In this document: piece after piece, positions 18,148 through 26,670 of the stretch
How the letters are laid out: every line of letters begins with the position of its first letter
How positions within the stretch are numbered: the stretch's first letter is position 1
DNA from: Herbaspirillum sp. 3R11
GTDB taxonomy: Bacteria; Pseudomonadota; Gammaproteobacteria; Burkholderiales; Burkholderiaceae_D
Assembly (NCBI RefSeq): GCF_004563925.1
Contig: NZ_SPNJ01000004.1
Coordinates: 558,001-622,000 of the forward strand
Reading direction: 5' to 3'
DNA length: 64,000 nt
The notes under the pieces: generated by a model
The model's input: the letters and a program-made list of their open reading frames with translations, nothing else
What the model was told of the DNA's origin: nothing
The model's database searches: none
Program-made: the position numbers and the translations under genes

Positions 18148-19644
18148 ATGGGCAACAGCACATATATGGATATCACTGCAGGCATCACCGCACTGCGCAC
18201 GACACGCGTGACGGCGGTGGCGCTGGCGGCGGGAATCTTTCTGGCGGCCTGCGCCAGCGGCCCGGATTACCAGGCGCCGGCGGTGACGACCGGCGCCTTC
18301 CACAACGCGTCGTTGCTGGAACAACGCCCGGCAACATCGGCAACGTACGCACCTTCGGCATCAATGCCGCAACTCGAACAGTGGTGGACCGGCTTCAACG
18401 ATCCGGTATTGAGCAGCATCGTGCAGCGCGCGATGGAGCAGAACCTCGACCTGGCCGCCTCGCTGGCGCGCGTGGAGCAGGCACAGGCAGTGGCGCGTCA
18501 CGCCGGCGCCGAGCGGCTGCCGCAGGTCGGCCTGGATACGCAAGCGGGACGCCAGCGTCAATCGCTCAACAGTCCGCTGGGCAAGATCGCGTCCAGCTTC
18601 CCCGGCTATCAGCGCACCCAGACCTTGTATGACGTCGGCGTCGGCGCCAGTTGGGAAACCGACCTGGCCGGCTCGCTCAAGCGCGGCGTAGAAGCGGCCG
18701 ATGCCGAGCGCGACGCCGCTGAGGCGGATCATCTCGGCGTGCGCATCTCGATCGCGGCCGAAGCTGCGGATGCCTACTTCCGCATTCGCAGCGCACAGTC
18801 ACGCATCCGCATTGCCGAAGATCAGGTGCAGACCAGCGACAAGTTGCTGGAGCTGGTGAAGTTGCGTTTGCGCGACGGCTTATCCAACCAGCGTGAAGAT
18901 GCTTTGGCGCAGGCGCAGTTGTCGCAGGCGCGCGCCGGCATCCCGCCGCTGCGCACCGAACTCGAACGCCAGCTCAATCGCCTCGACGTATTGATGGGCG
19001 CGGTGCCCGGCACCTATGCGCGCGAATTGGATGCAGGCGCGGACAACACTATTGCGGTGCCGGCCATCAGCGTTGCCGACGGCAGTGCAGGATTGCTGCG
19101 CCGCCGTCCCGATGTGCTGGCGGCAGAACGCAAGCTGGCGGCGTCAAATGCACGCATCGGCGTGGCCATGGCCGAGTACTACCCGAAACTGTCGCTGTCG
19201 GCCTTGCTCGGTTTTGAAAGCCTGGGGGCAGCCGGCCTGTTCAGCGCCGACAGCTTCCAGCCGCAGGCGGCGCTGGGATTGCGCTGGCGCCTGTTCGACT
19301 TCGGCCGCATCGACGCTGAAGTCGCGCGCGCCAAAGGCGTCAATCAGGAAGCGTTGGCGCGCTATCGCCAGTCCATCCTGCGCGCCACCGAGGACGTCGA
19401 GAACGCCATCGTCACACTGGTGCAACTGGAGAAGCAAAGCGCCGAACTGGCCGATGAAGTGGCAGCGCGGCAGCGTGCGCGCAGCGCGGCGCAGGATGCG
19501 TATCAGGGCGGCGTGCTCAGTCTTACGGAAGTACTGGAGGAAGACCGCCTGCTGCTGCATGCGCGCGACCAACTGGCGCAGGTGCGCGCCGACGATGCGC
19601 GTGCGGCGGTGTCGACGTTCCGTTCGTTGGGCGGGGGATGGTAG
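18148..19644 (+). CDS. NodT-family outer-membrane efflux lipoprotein (third copy)
   Basis: A 498-residue outer-membrane channel lipoprotein with lipobox LAAC (Cys35) followed by ASGPDYQAP, and two outer-membrane efflux protein repeats with the signature LLRRRPDVLAAERKLAASNA. The ATG at 18148 is preceded by AGGGGAAG at good spacing; an in-frame ATG six codons upstream is less well placed. It diverges from the second EmrA/EmrB pair and so completes that tripartite pump. It is the third distinct channel gene in under 20 kb. Confidence 0.92.
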   Translation: MGNSTYMDITAGITALRTTRVTAVALAAGIFLAACASGPDYQAPAVTTGAFHNASLLEQRPATSATYAPSASMPQLEQWWTGFNDPVLSSIVQRAMEQNLDLAASLARVEQAQAVARHAGAERLPQVGLDTQAGRQRQSLNSPLGKIASSFPGYQRTQTLYDVGVGASWETDLAGSLKRGVEAADAERDAAEADHLGVRISIAAEAADAYFRIRSAQSRIRIAEDQVQTSDKLLELVKLRLRDGLSNQREDALAQAQLSQARAGIPPLRTELERQLNRLDVLMGAVPGTYARELDAGADNTIAVPAISVADGSAGLLRRRPDVLAAERKLAASNARIGVAMAEYYPKLSLSALLGFESLGAAGLFSADSFQPQAALGLRWRLFDFGRIDAEVARAKGVNQEALARYRQSILRATEDVENAIVTLVQLEKQSAELADEVAARQRARSAAQDAYQGGVLSLTEVLEEDRLLLHARDQLAQVRADDARAAVSTFRSLGGGW

Positions 19645-19651
19645 AAGAAAT

Positions 19652-19680
19652 TGCATGCGCCTCATAAGAAGGCGCATGCA
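19652..19680. terminator. Stem-loop between convergent outer-membrane factor and panE genes
   Basis: TGCATGCGCCT (19652-19662) pairs with AGGCGCATGCA (19670-19680) across a 7-nt loop. There is no long T-tract, but an 11-bp perfect stem between two convergent stop codons is best read as a shared transcription end. Confidence 0.6.
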
Positions 19681-19698
19681 TGTTGTGACGATGAAGGA

Positions 19699-20631
19699 TC
19701 AGGCCGGCTGGTTCAGCAGGCGCGCTTCGTAGGTCTTGAGATGGGTGTAGACGACTTGCAGCAAGTCGATTTTGACTTTCGCTTCACGACCGCGACGCAG
19801 CAGGTCGCCTATGATGTGGTCGGCTTCGATGCGCGCGCCGTTACCGATGTCGCGGAACATGGACGCGGTCAACGTCGAGCCGGCTTCGGTCAGCATCTTG
19901 CGTGTGCGTTCGAAGAACGGCCCGCCCGGCGCATGGCCGTTGGCGGCTGCGACGCCGCTGGCTTCGTCAAGCAGGCCACTGACGAATTCCAGACCGCCGC
20001 TGGCCTGCATGATGTCGCCGATGTTGGAACGCATCAGGCTGGTGCTGCCGGCCAGCGACGCCAGCATGATCCATTTTTCCCACATCGATTGCAGGATTGT
20101 TGTGCTGACGTTGACGTCGAAGCCGGCGCCGGCGAGTTGTTGTTCGATCGCCTGCACACGTGACGATGCCGTACCGTCGCGCTCGCCGAAAGTCATGCCG
20201 TGGAAGGTATTCAGATGACGGATGGCGCCGTCGGCGTCGACGGTGCTGGCGATGACGCATTGCCCGCCGAGTATTTTCTCTGCACCGAAGCGTGTCGCCA
20301 GTACGTCGAGATGTTGCAGGCCGTTGAGCAGCGGCAGGACGGTGGTGTGCGGTCCGACTGCAGGGGCAAAGGATTCGATGGCGTCGGCCAGGTCATAGGC
20401 CTTGCAGCTCAGGATGACCAGGTCATAGGCTTGCTGCAGGTTTTGCTTTTGCACCGTGGGCGGATTGGCCAAGCTCAGGTCGCCGACCGGACTCTTGATT
20501 TGCAGGCCGTTCTGCGCCAACAGTTGGGCGCGTTTCTCGCGTACCAGGAAGGTCACGTCGCGTCCCGCCGCCAGCAAGCGGCCGCCAAAATATCCACCGA
20601 CTGCGCCGGCTCCCACTACCAGAATTCGCAT
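19699..20631 (-). CDS. panE: 2-Dehydropantoate 2-reductase family protein
   Basis: A 310-residue NADPH-dependent ketopantoate reductase family member. The N-terminal Rossmann motif is VVGAGAVGGYFGGRL, the central catalytic lysine lies in SCKAYDLADAIE, and LPLLNGLQH follows; the C-terminal helical domain is at about 170-310. The reaction is ketopantoate to pantoate in the CoA pathway. However, it is the last gene of an SDR-HxlR-PanE unit (2 bp after the HxlR stop), so it may serve a different 2-oxo acid; many genomes carry several paralogues. Confidence 0.8.
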   Translation of the reverse strand: MRILVVGAGAVGGYFGGRLLAAGRDVTFLVREKRAQLLAQNGLQIKSPVGDLSLANPPTVQKQNLQQAYDLVILSCKAYDLADAIESFAPAVGPHTTVLPLLNGLQHLDVLATRFGAEKILGGQCVIASTVDADGAIRHLNTFHGMTFGERDGTASSRVQAIEQQLAGAGFDVNVSTTILQSMWEKWIMLASLAGSTSLMRSNIGDIMQASGGLEFVSGLLDEASGVAAANGHAPGGPFFERTRKMLTEAGSTLTASMFRDIGNGARIEADHIIGDLLRRGREAKVKIDLLQVVYTHLKTYEARLLNQPA

Positions 20632-20633
20632 TG

Positions 20634-21038
20634 CTAGATCTCCTCGTTTTTTCCCTGCAAATAGCGTTCGGCATCCTCGCCCGGCAGCGATGAAGGTCGC
20701 GGCGAATCCGCCTGTCCTTCAATCGGCAGGTTGCGGCTGCCCCAGTCGTACATCGCCGCGATCACGATGCGAAAATCGCGACCGCGTTCGGTCAGGATGT
20801 ATTCGTGGCGTGGCGGATGTTCGCAATATTGACGCCGCTCCAGCAGGCCGGCGTCGACCAGCGTCTGCAGACGGCGCGTCAGCATGTTGGGGGATATTGC
20901 CAGATTTTTCTGAAACTGGTCGAAGCGGGTCAATCCGCGCAGGCAATCGCGCAGAATCAGGATGCTCCACCACTCGCCCACCATCTGCAGTGTGCAAGCG
21001 ACGGGGCATTCTTCATCAGCTATGCATTTGTGACGCAT
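20634..21038 (-). CDS. HxlR-family winged-helix transcriptional regulator
   Basis: A 134-residue regulator of the HxlR/MarR-like type. CPVACTLQMVGEWWSILILRDCLRG is the expected N-terminal region (here the usual Cys near residue 12 is accompanied by Cys5 and Cys16), then RRLQTLVDAGLLERRQY forms the wing region. The three N-terminal cysteines could sense redox or electrophiles. It lies between an SDR gene (12 bp) and panE (2 bp), so it is probably autoregulated through the direct repeats over the SDR promoter. Confidence 0.9.
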   Translation of the reverse strand: MRHKCIADEECPVACTLQMVGEWWSILILRDCLRGLTRFDQFQKNLAISPNMLTRRLQTLVDAGLLERRQYCEHPPRHEYILTERGRDFRIVIAAMYDWGSRNLPIEGQADSPRPSSLPGEDAERYLQGKNEEI

Positions 21039-21050
21039 GCGCGGATCGGC

Positions 21051-21851
21051 TTATTTGAGGTAGCGTGCGGCGGGCTTGCTGAGCGACAGGTTCGGACCCA
21101 TGGCGTGGCGTGCGGCGGTCAGCGTTTCCCATTGGCCGACGTCAGGCAGCGATGGAATCGTGACTTGTTCGCCCAGGTCGAGACCCGACAGCGCTGCATC
21201 AACCAGATCGTCCACTTCCATCAGCATTTCGGCCGGCAGGTTGGCGATGTCGGTGCCGGAACGTTCCCAGATTTCGGTGCGGGTAGCGCCCGGCAACACG
21301 GCCTGCACGCGCACGCCGTGGTTGCCCAGTTCCTTTTGCAGCGATTGGCTGAAGTTGAGGACGAAGGCCTTGGTGCCGCTGTAGGCGCCATTGAACAGTT
21401 CAGGCGCCAGCGCCAGCACCGAGGCGACGTTGATCAGCGTACCGCCCTTGCGCGCGACGAAGCCGGGCGCAACTGCTGCGGCCAGACGCAGTACGGCGGT
21501 GATGTTGAGCTGGATCATGGCGTCGTATTGCTCGATGTTGCCGTCGGCCAGTTCACCCGAGATCGACATGCCGGCGTTGTTGACCAGCATCGTCACCGAG
21601 GCGTCGCTGCGCAGGCGTTGTTCGACTTTCAGCAGGTCGGCCTTGTTGACCAGATCGGCGGGCAGGATGTCGACCTTGACGGAAGTTTCCTTGCGCAGGC
21701 GCTCGGCCAGGGTTTCCAGGCGCTTGACGTCGCGCGCCACCAGGATCAGGTCGTAACCGCGGCGCGCCAGGCGGTCTGCGTAAGTGGCGCCGATGCCGGT
21801 CGAGGCGCCGGTGATGAGGGCGGTGCCGGGCTTGTTGTTTGCGTTGCTCAT
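21051..21851 (-). CDS. Short-chain dehydrogenase/reductase
   Basis: A 266-residue classical SDR. The cofactor motif is TGASTGIG near residues 13-20, NNAG lies in LVNNAGMS, the catalytic Ser is in INVASVLA and the catalytic Tyr/Lys pair is in YSGTKAF. The start ATG 21851 follows GGAGAAC; the longer upstream frame crosses the promoter and is rejected. It is the first gene of an SDR-HxlR-PanE operon. Substrate unknown; an HxlR regulator suggests induction by reactive carbonyls or quinones, which is only inference. Confidence 0.9.
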   Translation of the reverse strand: MSNANNKPGTALITGASTGIGATYADRLARRGYDLILVARDVKRLETLAERLRKETSVKVDILPADLVNKADLLKVEQRLRSDASVTMLVNNAGMSISGELADGNIEQYDAMIQLNITAVLRLAAAVAPGFVARKGGTLINVASVLALAPELFNGAYSGTKAFVLNFSQSLQKELGNHGVRVQAVLPGATRTEIWERSGTDIANLPAEMLMEVDDLVDAALSGLDLGEQVTIPSLPDVGQWETLTAARHAMGPNLSLSKPAARYLK

Positions 21852-21896
21852 GATGTTCTCCAGAAAGGGTGAGGGGTAATGCCCGACGATTCGGCC

Positions 21897-21934
21897 AGTT
21901 ACTTTCATCATAATAGTTACTAGGCGAATGTCAA
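21897..21934 (-). promoter_or_regulatory. Promoter with HxlR-type direct repeats
   Basis: On the minus strand TTGACA (21929-21934), 16-bp spacer, TATGAT (21907-21912) form a strong promoter. Two identical AGTAACT heptamers (21915-21921 and 21897-21903) lie exactly 18 bp apart and flank the -10 box. This is a fitting operator for the HxlR regulator encoded in the operon. Confidence 0.7.
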
Positions 21935-22053
21935 GCAAGTTCATCATTTCAATCGGAACGATAGGGAATGCCTAATGATGCCCGGCATCCGATATTCGAT
22001 ACCCGGCGGCCGCCTTCAGTGCCGCTAGGTAAGTTGAAGAGGGTGCGTGCGGA

Positions 22054-22614
22054 TTACTGTCCGAGCAGGACCGCAGGGAAATTGCGCATGGTGCGCGTGA
22101 ACGGCGCGGTGCTGCCCAACGCGCGCGAGACGACCAGCGCACCGTGTAGCGTGATCATGGCGTCTTCGGCGCGGCGGGTCGCCTCTTCCGCGCTGATGCC
22201 GGTTTCGGTGACGACGGCTGCCAGCGCCTTGATCAGATTGCCGAGGCGCTGCTTCAGGTATTGCTGATAGAGCTCGCCGGCTTCGCCGATGGTGAACAAG
22301 TCGGTAAGGCAGGGCCTGGAACCCTTGGCGTAGAACTCGCTGAGGCCGGCGCTGAATTTCTTCAGGCGCTTTTCCGGCGAGCCGGATTCGCTCAACGCCG
22401 GCAGGACGTTTTCACCAATCCACACGCCCACGGCTTGCAACGCTGCTTCGCCCATATCGGCCTTGCCGTTGGGGAAGTAGTGATAGAGACTGGACTTGCC
22501 CAGGCCGGTAGCTTCCGACAGGCTCGACAGGGTCGCGCCCTGATAACCCGAGCGACGGAATTCGGCGAGGATGCGTTGGACGACTTCGTCTCGGGACAGG
22601 GTGGGCGCGGGCAT
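22054..22614 (-). CDS. TetR-family transcriptional regulator
   Basis: A 186-residue TetR-type repressor. The HTH is at about residues 8-50 with the recognition helix region EATGLGKSSLYHYFPNGKADMGEAA. The C-terminal domain (60-186) includes GSRPCLTDLFTIGE and resembles the AcuR/YcdC-like group that often controls electrophile or GST genes. It is divergent from a glutathione S-transferase gene, with a perfect-arm palindrome on that gene's promoter. Confidence 0.9.
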   Translation of the reverse strand: MPAPTLSRDEVVQRILAEFRRSGYQGATLSSLSEATGLGKSSLYHYFPNGKADMGEAALQAVGVWIGENVLPALSESGSPEKRLKKFSAGLSEFYAKGSRPCLTDLFTIGEAGELYQQYLKQRLGNLIKALAAVVTETGISAEEATRRAEDAMITLHGALVVSRALGSTAPFTRTMRNFPAVLLGQ

Positions 22615-22701
22615 AGTGGTGTGGTTTCGGTAAGACGCCGTCGACGGCTTCGCAAAGCAGGTACCGGCGTCGTTTTGGCGTTGCAGGGATTATAAATTTA
22701 T

Positions 22702-22746
22702 TTGACAGTTTTCTTTTGATTGCTTATTGTACCGAACGCTCGGTAC
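22702..22746 (+). promoter_or_regulatory. Promoter and TetR operator of the glutathione transferase gene
   Basis: TTGACA (22702-22707), 17-bp spacer, TATTGT (22725-22730) form the promoter. GTACCGA (22729-22735) and TCGGTAC (22740-22746) are perfect 7-bp arms with a 4-bp centre that overlap the end of the -10 box and the start site. It lies 115 bp from the divergent TetR start, so it probably controls both genes. Confidence 0.8.
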
Positions 22747-22828
22747 ACTTTATCACATAAAGAAAATCGTCCGTCTTTCCGATTTCATTGTTCATTTCCT
22801 TCAACGCCCTCGCCTTCAGGAGTTTCCC

Positions 22829-23470
22829 ATGTCCGCCACACCAGCCAAGCAACCCGCCCAACCCATCCGCCTGTATGGCTTTCCGCTGTCGGGTCACAGC
22901 CATCGCGTCCAACTGTTCCTGACGCTGCTGGATCTGCCTCATGAATTCATCTACGTCGATCTGCCGAGCAAGGCGCAGAAGGATGCTGCCTTCCTGGCCA
23001 GAAATCCGCGCGGGCAGGTGCCGGTGATCGAGGACGGCGACATCACGCTGTACGATTCCACTGCCATTCTGGTGTATCTGGCGAAGCAATACGGCGAAGC
23101 CGGCTGGTTGCCGTCAGATCCCGCCGACGCAGCACGCGTGCAGCAGTTCCTGTCGCTGGCTTCTGGCGAAGTGCTGGAAGGTCCGGGCAAGGCGCGTATG
23201 GTGAAGTTGTTCGGTGCGCCGCACGACTACGCGCTGGCGGCGCAGAAGGCGGCGGCGCTGCTGAAGTTGCTGGATGCCCACCTGACCGGCCGCAGCTTCC
23301 TGGTCGGCACGCGTCCGACGATTGCCGACATTGCCTGCTACAGCTATGTTGCGCATGCGCCGGAAGGCGGCGTCAGTCTTGAGGCCTACGCCCATGTGCG
23401 CGGCTGGATCGCACGCGTCGAGAGCCTGCCGAAGTTCGTGCCGATGCCGGCGACGCCGCTGGCGGCATAA
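22829..23470 (+). CDS. Glutathione S-transferase
   Basis: A 213-residue cytosolic GST. The N-terminal thioredoxin-like domain has GFPLSGHSHRVQLFL where the catalytic Ser/Tyr/Cys is usually found, then cis-Pro VPVIEDGD and the glutathione-binding YDSTAILVYL. The C-terminal all-helical domain contains PTIADIACYSYV. The start ATG 22829 follows AGGAG at 7 nt; the longer upstream frame would cover the operator. It is probably derepressed when the TetR protein binds an electrophile or its adduct. Confidence 0.92.
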   Translation: MSATPAKQPAQPIRLYGFPLSGHSHRVQLFLTLLDLPHEFIYVDLPSKAQKDAAFLARNPRGQVPVIEDGDITLYDSTAILVYLAKQYGEAGWLPSDPADAARVQQFLSLASGEVLEGPGKARMVKLFGAPHDYALAAQKAAALLKLLDAHLTGRSFLVGTRPTIADIACYSYVAHAPEGGVSLEAYAHVRGWIARVESLPKFVPMPATPLAA

Positions 23471-23556
23471 GTTTTTTTGCGCTGAAATTGTTTGGGGGCA
23501 AAAGCCTTGTCCCGATGTGAGAGACGCCGGACATCAGGAAGACAGGTGCCGGCGCC

Positions 23557-23895
23557 TTATGCGTGACTGGCGTGCAGACATTCTTCGACGGTATCGACAA
23601 CTTTGTAGAGCGCGACAAAGCCGGTATCGTCAAAGACGTCGCGCACGCATGGGCGCATGCCGGCCACCAGCAGGCAATCGCGTGCGCCTTTGGTTTTTTT
23701 GCTAAGCAGATACAGCACGCGCAAGCCGGCCGATCCGAGTTCGGTCAGGCCGCTGAAATCGAGAATCAGCTTTTTCGCCGTGCCGTCACATTGCTCGCGC
23801 AACTGAACCACAAATTCGCCTGCGCCGTTGGCATCGAGACGGCCGCTGGCGCGTACGATCATCACGCCGTCATTTTGGCTGGTTTCCAGCTTCAT
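23557..23895 (-). CDS. STAS-domain protein (anti-anti-sigma-factor type)
   Basis: A 112-residue single STAS domain. The fold signature LDFSGLTELGSAGLRVLYLL places the presumptive phospho-acceptor Ser at position 55 in the GSAG loop, as in SpoIIAA-like antagonists. The start ATG 23895 is preceded by GGAAG; an upstream in-frame ATG at 23907 lacks a ribosome-binding site. No partner kinase or anti-sigma gene adjoins, so the target is unknown. It is convergent with the GST gene. Confidence 0.85.
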   Translation of the reverse strand: MKLETSQNDGVMIVRASGRLDANGAGEFVVQLREQCDGTAKKLILDFSGLTELGSAGLRVLYLLSKKTKGARDCLLVAGMRPCVRDVFDDTGFVALYKVVDTVEECLHASHA

Positions 23896-24084
23896 GGTGT
23901 CTTCCATCGGTGGTGAGGGCTTTGTATTATGACCGTGCCCCATGTAACTGGATGCCGCGAATGGTTACCAATCGTTACGGATACACCGCCTCTTTCACCA
24001 ACTCGATTTGATCGCGATTGAACGGCGAAAGATTTCCATGCGAAGCCGCGAAAATTATCGATAAAAGATCACACTTTTTTCTCT

Positions 24085-24125
24085 GACTCTATAAATACAT
24101 CACATTGTGATATATTTATAGAGTC
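24085..24125. repeat. 41-bp near-perfect palindrome upstream of the ClC gene
   Basis: The arms 24085-24104 and 24106-24125 match at 19 of 20 positions around a single central T. The inner part reads ATCACA-T-TGTGAT and the outer GACTCTATAAAT. It ends 47 bp before the ClC start codon. Length and symmetry suggest a dimeric-regulator operator or cruciform-forming site; no regulator gene adjoins. Confidence 0.9.
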
Positions 24126-24172
24126 CGGTCTTTGCCGGGTATCGCCTCCTCCCATTTTTCCTGAATTCCGCC

Positions 24173-25912
24173 ATGCGCCGCCACCAACGTGACTTCGGCC
24201 TCGACCGCCGCGTACTTTTCCTTGCCGGCATTGCCGTCGTGATCGGCGGCATCAGCACCGTCGCCGCCTTCGTGCTGCTGAACCTGATTCATTTTTTTAC
24301 CAATCTTTTTTTCTTCCAGACGCTGTCGTTTGCGGATCGCTCGCCTGCCACCCACACATTGGGAATGGCGGTGGTGATCGTGCCGGTCATCGGCGGCCTG
24401 ATCGTCGGATTGATGGCGCGCTTCGGCTCGGACAAGATCCGCGGCCACGGCATTCCGGAAGCGATCGAAGCCATCCTGTTCGGCAAGAGCAAAATGTCCG
24501 CCAAGGTCGCGGTGCTCAAACCGCTGGCGTCGGGCATCGTGATCGGCAGCGGCGGACCGTTCGGCGCCGAAGGACCGATCATCATGACCGGCGGCGCCAT
24601 CGGCTCGTTGATCGCGCAGCACTTTCACGTTAGCGCGGCGGAGCGCAAAACCCTGCTGGTTGCGGGCGCTACTGCAGGCATGACGGCAGTATTCGGCACA
24701 CCCGTTGCGGCAGTGCTGCTGGCGGTGGAACTGCTCCTGTTCGAATGGCGGCCGCGCAGTTTGCTGCCGGTGATCCTGGCGTGCGCGGTGGCTGGTTTCG
24801 CGCGGCCGCTGCTGCTGGAACCGGGACCGCTGTTTCCGCTGCACACCGATCCGGTCGGCCTGTCGGCGCTGCTGGTGTGCGTCGTCGCCGGCCTGCTGAG
24901 CGGCGCGCTGTCGGCGGCGATGTCGGTGGCCTTGTACTGGATCGAAGACCGCTTCCACGCCTTGCCGCTGCACTGGATGTGGTGGCCGGCCTTGGGGGGA
25001 GTGGCGGTCGGCATCGGCGGCTATTTCGAGCCGCGCGCGCTGGGTGTGGGCTACGACGTCATCGCCGACCTGCTCAACCATCACCTCGCGATGTCAGCGG
25101 TGCTGGCCTTGCTGGCGGTCAAGGCGATCATCTGGGTGATCGCGCTGGGTTCGGGCACCTCCGGCGGCGTGCTGGCGCCCTTGCTGATGCTGGGCGCCGG
25201 ACTCGGCACCGCGATTGCCTACGTCGTGCCGGGCAGCGATCCGACCCTGTGGCCGCTGGTATGCATGGCGGCGGTGCTGGCGGGCGTACTGGGTGCGCCG
25301 CTGACGGCGGCAGTGTTTGCGCTGGGACTGACGGGCGACTTCAACGCTTTCCTGCCGCTGCTGCTGGCAACCGGGATTTCCTACGGCTTCACGGTGCTGG
25401 TCATGCGCCGCTCCATCATGACCGAGAAGATCGCGCGGCGCGGTCTGCACATTTATCGCGAGTACAGCGTCGATCCGCAAGAACGCATGTTCGTGGAAGA
25501 AGTGATGACGCGCGACGCGGTGACGATCCCCGCCTCGCTCAGCCTGGACGACATCGCTGCAGCCTACTTCGGTGCGACGCAACAGCACCGGGCGTTTCCG
25601 GTCTGCGACACCAATGGGAAATTGGTCGGCATGCTGGATCGCGGCGCCTTGCTCGCGCATCTCGATAGACATGAAGGCACGACGCCGATCGGCGAACTGC
25701 TGGCGCCGTCCACATCCCTGCTCGCCTTCTCCACCGAAACCTGCCAGTCGATTGCGCGGCGCATGGCGGCGCATCACGTAGAACGCCTGCCGGTCGTGGC
25801 CGACGCCTCGTCGCTCCAACTGATCGGCATCGTCAGCCGCAGCGACCTGGTCAAGCCGGCCCACACGGTGTTCCACGAAGAGCACGTGCGCGAGCGACTG
25901 GCGCGACGCTGA
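24173..25912 (+). CDS. ClC-family chloride transporter/channel with C-terminal CBS pair
   Basis: A 579-residue ClC protein. The membrane domain covers about residues 10-430 and the CBS tandem about 440-575. The filter motif GHGIP is at 91-95 and the gating glutamate is E133 in GAEGP. At the position of the E. coli proton glutamate E203 this protein has L187 (AVE186-L187), and the central Tyr445 position reads Phe (GDFNAFLP). These features resemble channel-type or uncoupled ClCs more than the classical 2Cl-/H+ exchanger. The start is assigned at 24173 without a strong ribosome-binding site. It sits behind a 41-bp palindrome. Confidence 0.9.
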   Translation: MRRHQRDFGLDRRVLFLAGIAVVIGGISTVAAFVLLNLIHFFTNLFFFQTLSFADRSPATHTLGMAVVIVPVIGGLIVGLMARFGSDKIRGHGIPEAIEAILFGKSKMSAKVAVLKPLASGIVIGSGGPFGAEGPIIMTGGAIGSLIAQHFHVSAAERKTLLVAGATAGMTAVFGTPVAAVLLAVELLLFEWRPRSLLPVILACAVAGFARPLLLEPGPLFPLHTDPVGLSALLVCVVAGLLSGALSAAMSVALYWIEDRFHALPLHWMWWPALGGVAVGIGGYFEPRALGVGYDVIADLLNHHLAMSAVLALLAVKAIIWVIALGSGTSGGVLAPLLMLGAGLGTAIAYVVPGSDPTLWPLVCMAAVLAGVLGAPLTAAVFALGLTGDFNAFLPLLLATGISYGFTVLVMRRSIMTEKIARRGLHIYREYSVDPQERMFVEEVMTRDAVTIPASLSLDDIAAAYFGATQQHRAFPVCDTNGKLVGMLDRGALLAHLDRHEGTTPIGELLAPSTSLLAFSTETCQSIARRMAAHHVERLPVVADASSLQLIGIVSRSDLVKPAHTVFHEEHVRERLARR

Positions 25913-25933
25913 ACATTACAAACTACACGCGCA

Positions 25934-25968
25934 TAAAAAAACGGCACAGGCTTCGCCCCCTGTACCGT
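25934..25968 (-). terminator. Intrinsic terminator after the CoA-transferase operon
   Basis: ACGG-x-ACAGG and CCTGT-x-CCGT (25941-25950 and 25959-25968) pair around a short loop, followed on the minus strand by seven T. It lies between the convergent ClC and CoA-transferase genes. Confidence 0.85.
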
Positions 25969-26005
25969 CCGCTCTCCGAAGAGAACGCAGAACAAACTCT
26001 GTGAA

Positions 26006-26656
26006 TTACACCGCGCTGACGTCGAGCTCGGCCTCAGTATTGGCGATCACGTCTTCCTTGGTCACGCCCGTGGCCAGCTCGATCAGCTTCAGACCACTCG
26101 GCGTCACATCGATCACACCGAGATCGGTGATGATGCGATTGACCACGCCCACGCCGGTCAGCGGCAGGTTGCATTGCTTGAGGATTTTTTGCGAGATGCT
26201 GCCGTCCTTGCCCTTGGCCACGTGCTCCATGAGCACCACCACGCGGCCGACACCAGCCACCAGGTCCATCGCGCCGCCCATGCCCTTGACCATCTTGCCG
26301 GGGATCATCCAGTTGGCCAGGTCGCCCTGTTGCGACACCTGCATCGCACCCAGGATCGCGATGTTGATCTTGCCGCCGCGGATCATGCCGAAGGAATCGG
26401 CCGAGGCGAAGAAGGACGAGCCGGGAATGGTCGTCACGGTTTGCTTGCCGGCGTTGATCAGGTCGGCGTCGACCTTGTCTTCGGTCGGGAACGGGCCGAT
26501 GCCGAGCAGGCCGTTTTCTGATTGCAGCCAGACTTCAATATCCTTGGGAACGTGATTCGCCACCAGGGTCGGCAAGCCGATGCCGAGGTTGACGTAAAAA
26601 CCGTCCTGCAATTCCTTGGCTGCGCGCGCAGCCATTTCGTCTCTGGTCCATGCCAT
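26006..26656 (-). CDS. scoB: 3-Oxoacid CoA-transferase subunit B
   Basis: A 216-residue beta subunit of a class I CoA-transferase. The catalytic Glu is E47 in [29 protein letters not shown] and [18 protein letters not shown] are typical of succinyl-CoA:3-oxoacid transferases. It moves CoA from succinyl-CoA to acetoacetate or a related 3-oxoacid. It lies 14 bp downstream of the alpha subunit gene and ends at a terminator. A beta-ketoadipate transferase is the alternative, but no aromatic pathway genes are nearby. Confidence 0.92.
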   Translation of the reverse strand: MAWTRDEMAARAAKELQDGFYVNLGIGLPTLVANHVPKDIEVWLQSENGLLGIGPFPTEDKVDADLINAGKQTVTTIPGSSFFASADSFGMIRGGKINIAILGAMQVSQQGDLANWMIPGKMVKGMGGAMDLVAGVGRVVVLMEHVAKGKDGSISQKILKQCNLPLTGVGVVNRIITDLGVIDVTPSGLKLIELATGVTKEDVIANTEAELDVSAV

Positions 26657-26670
26657 GTTCTAGTCTCCTC

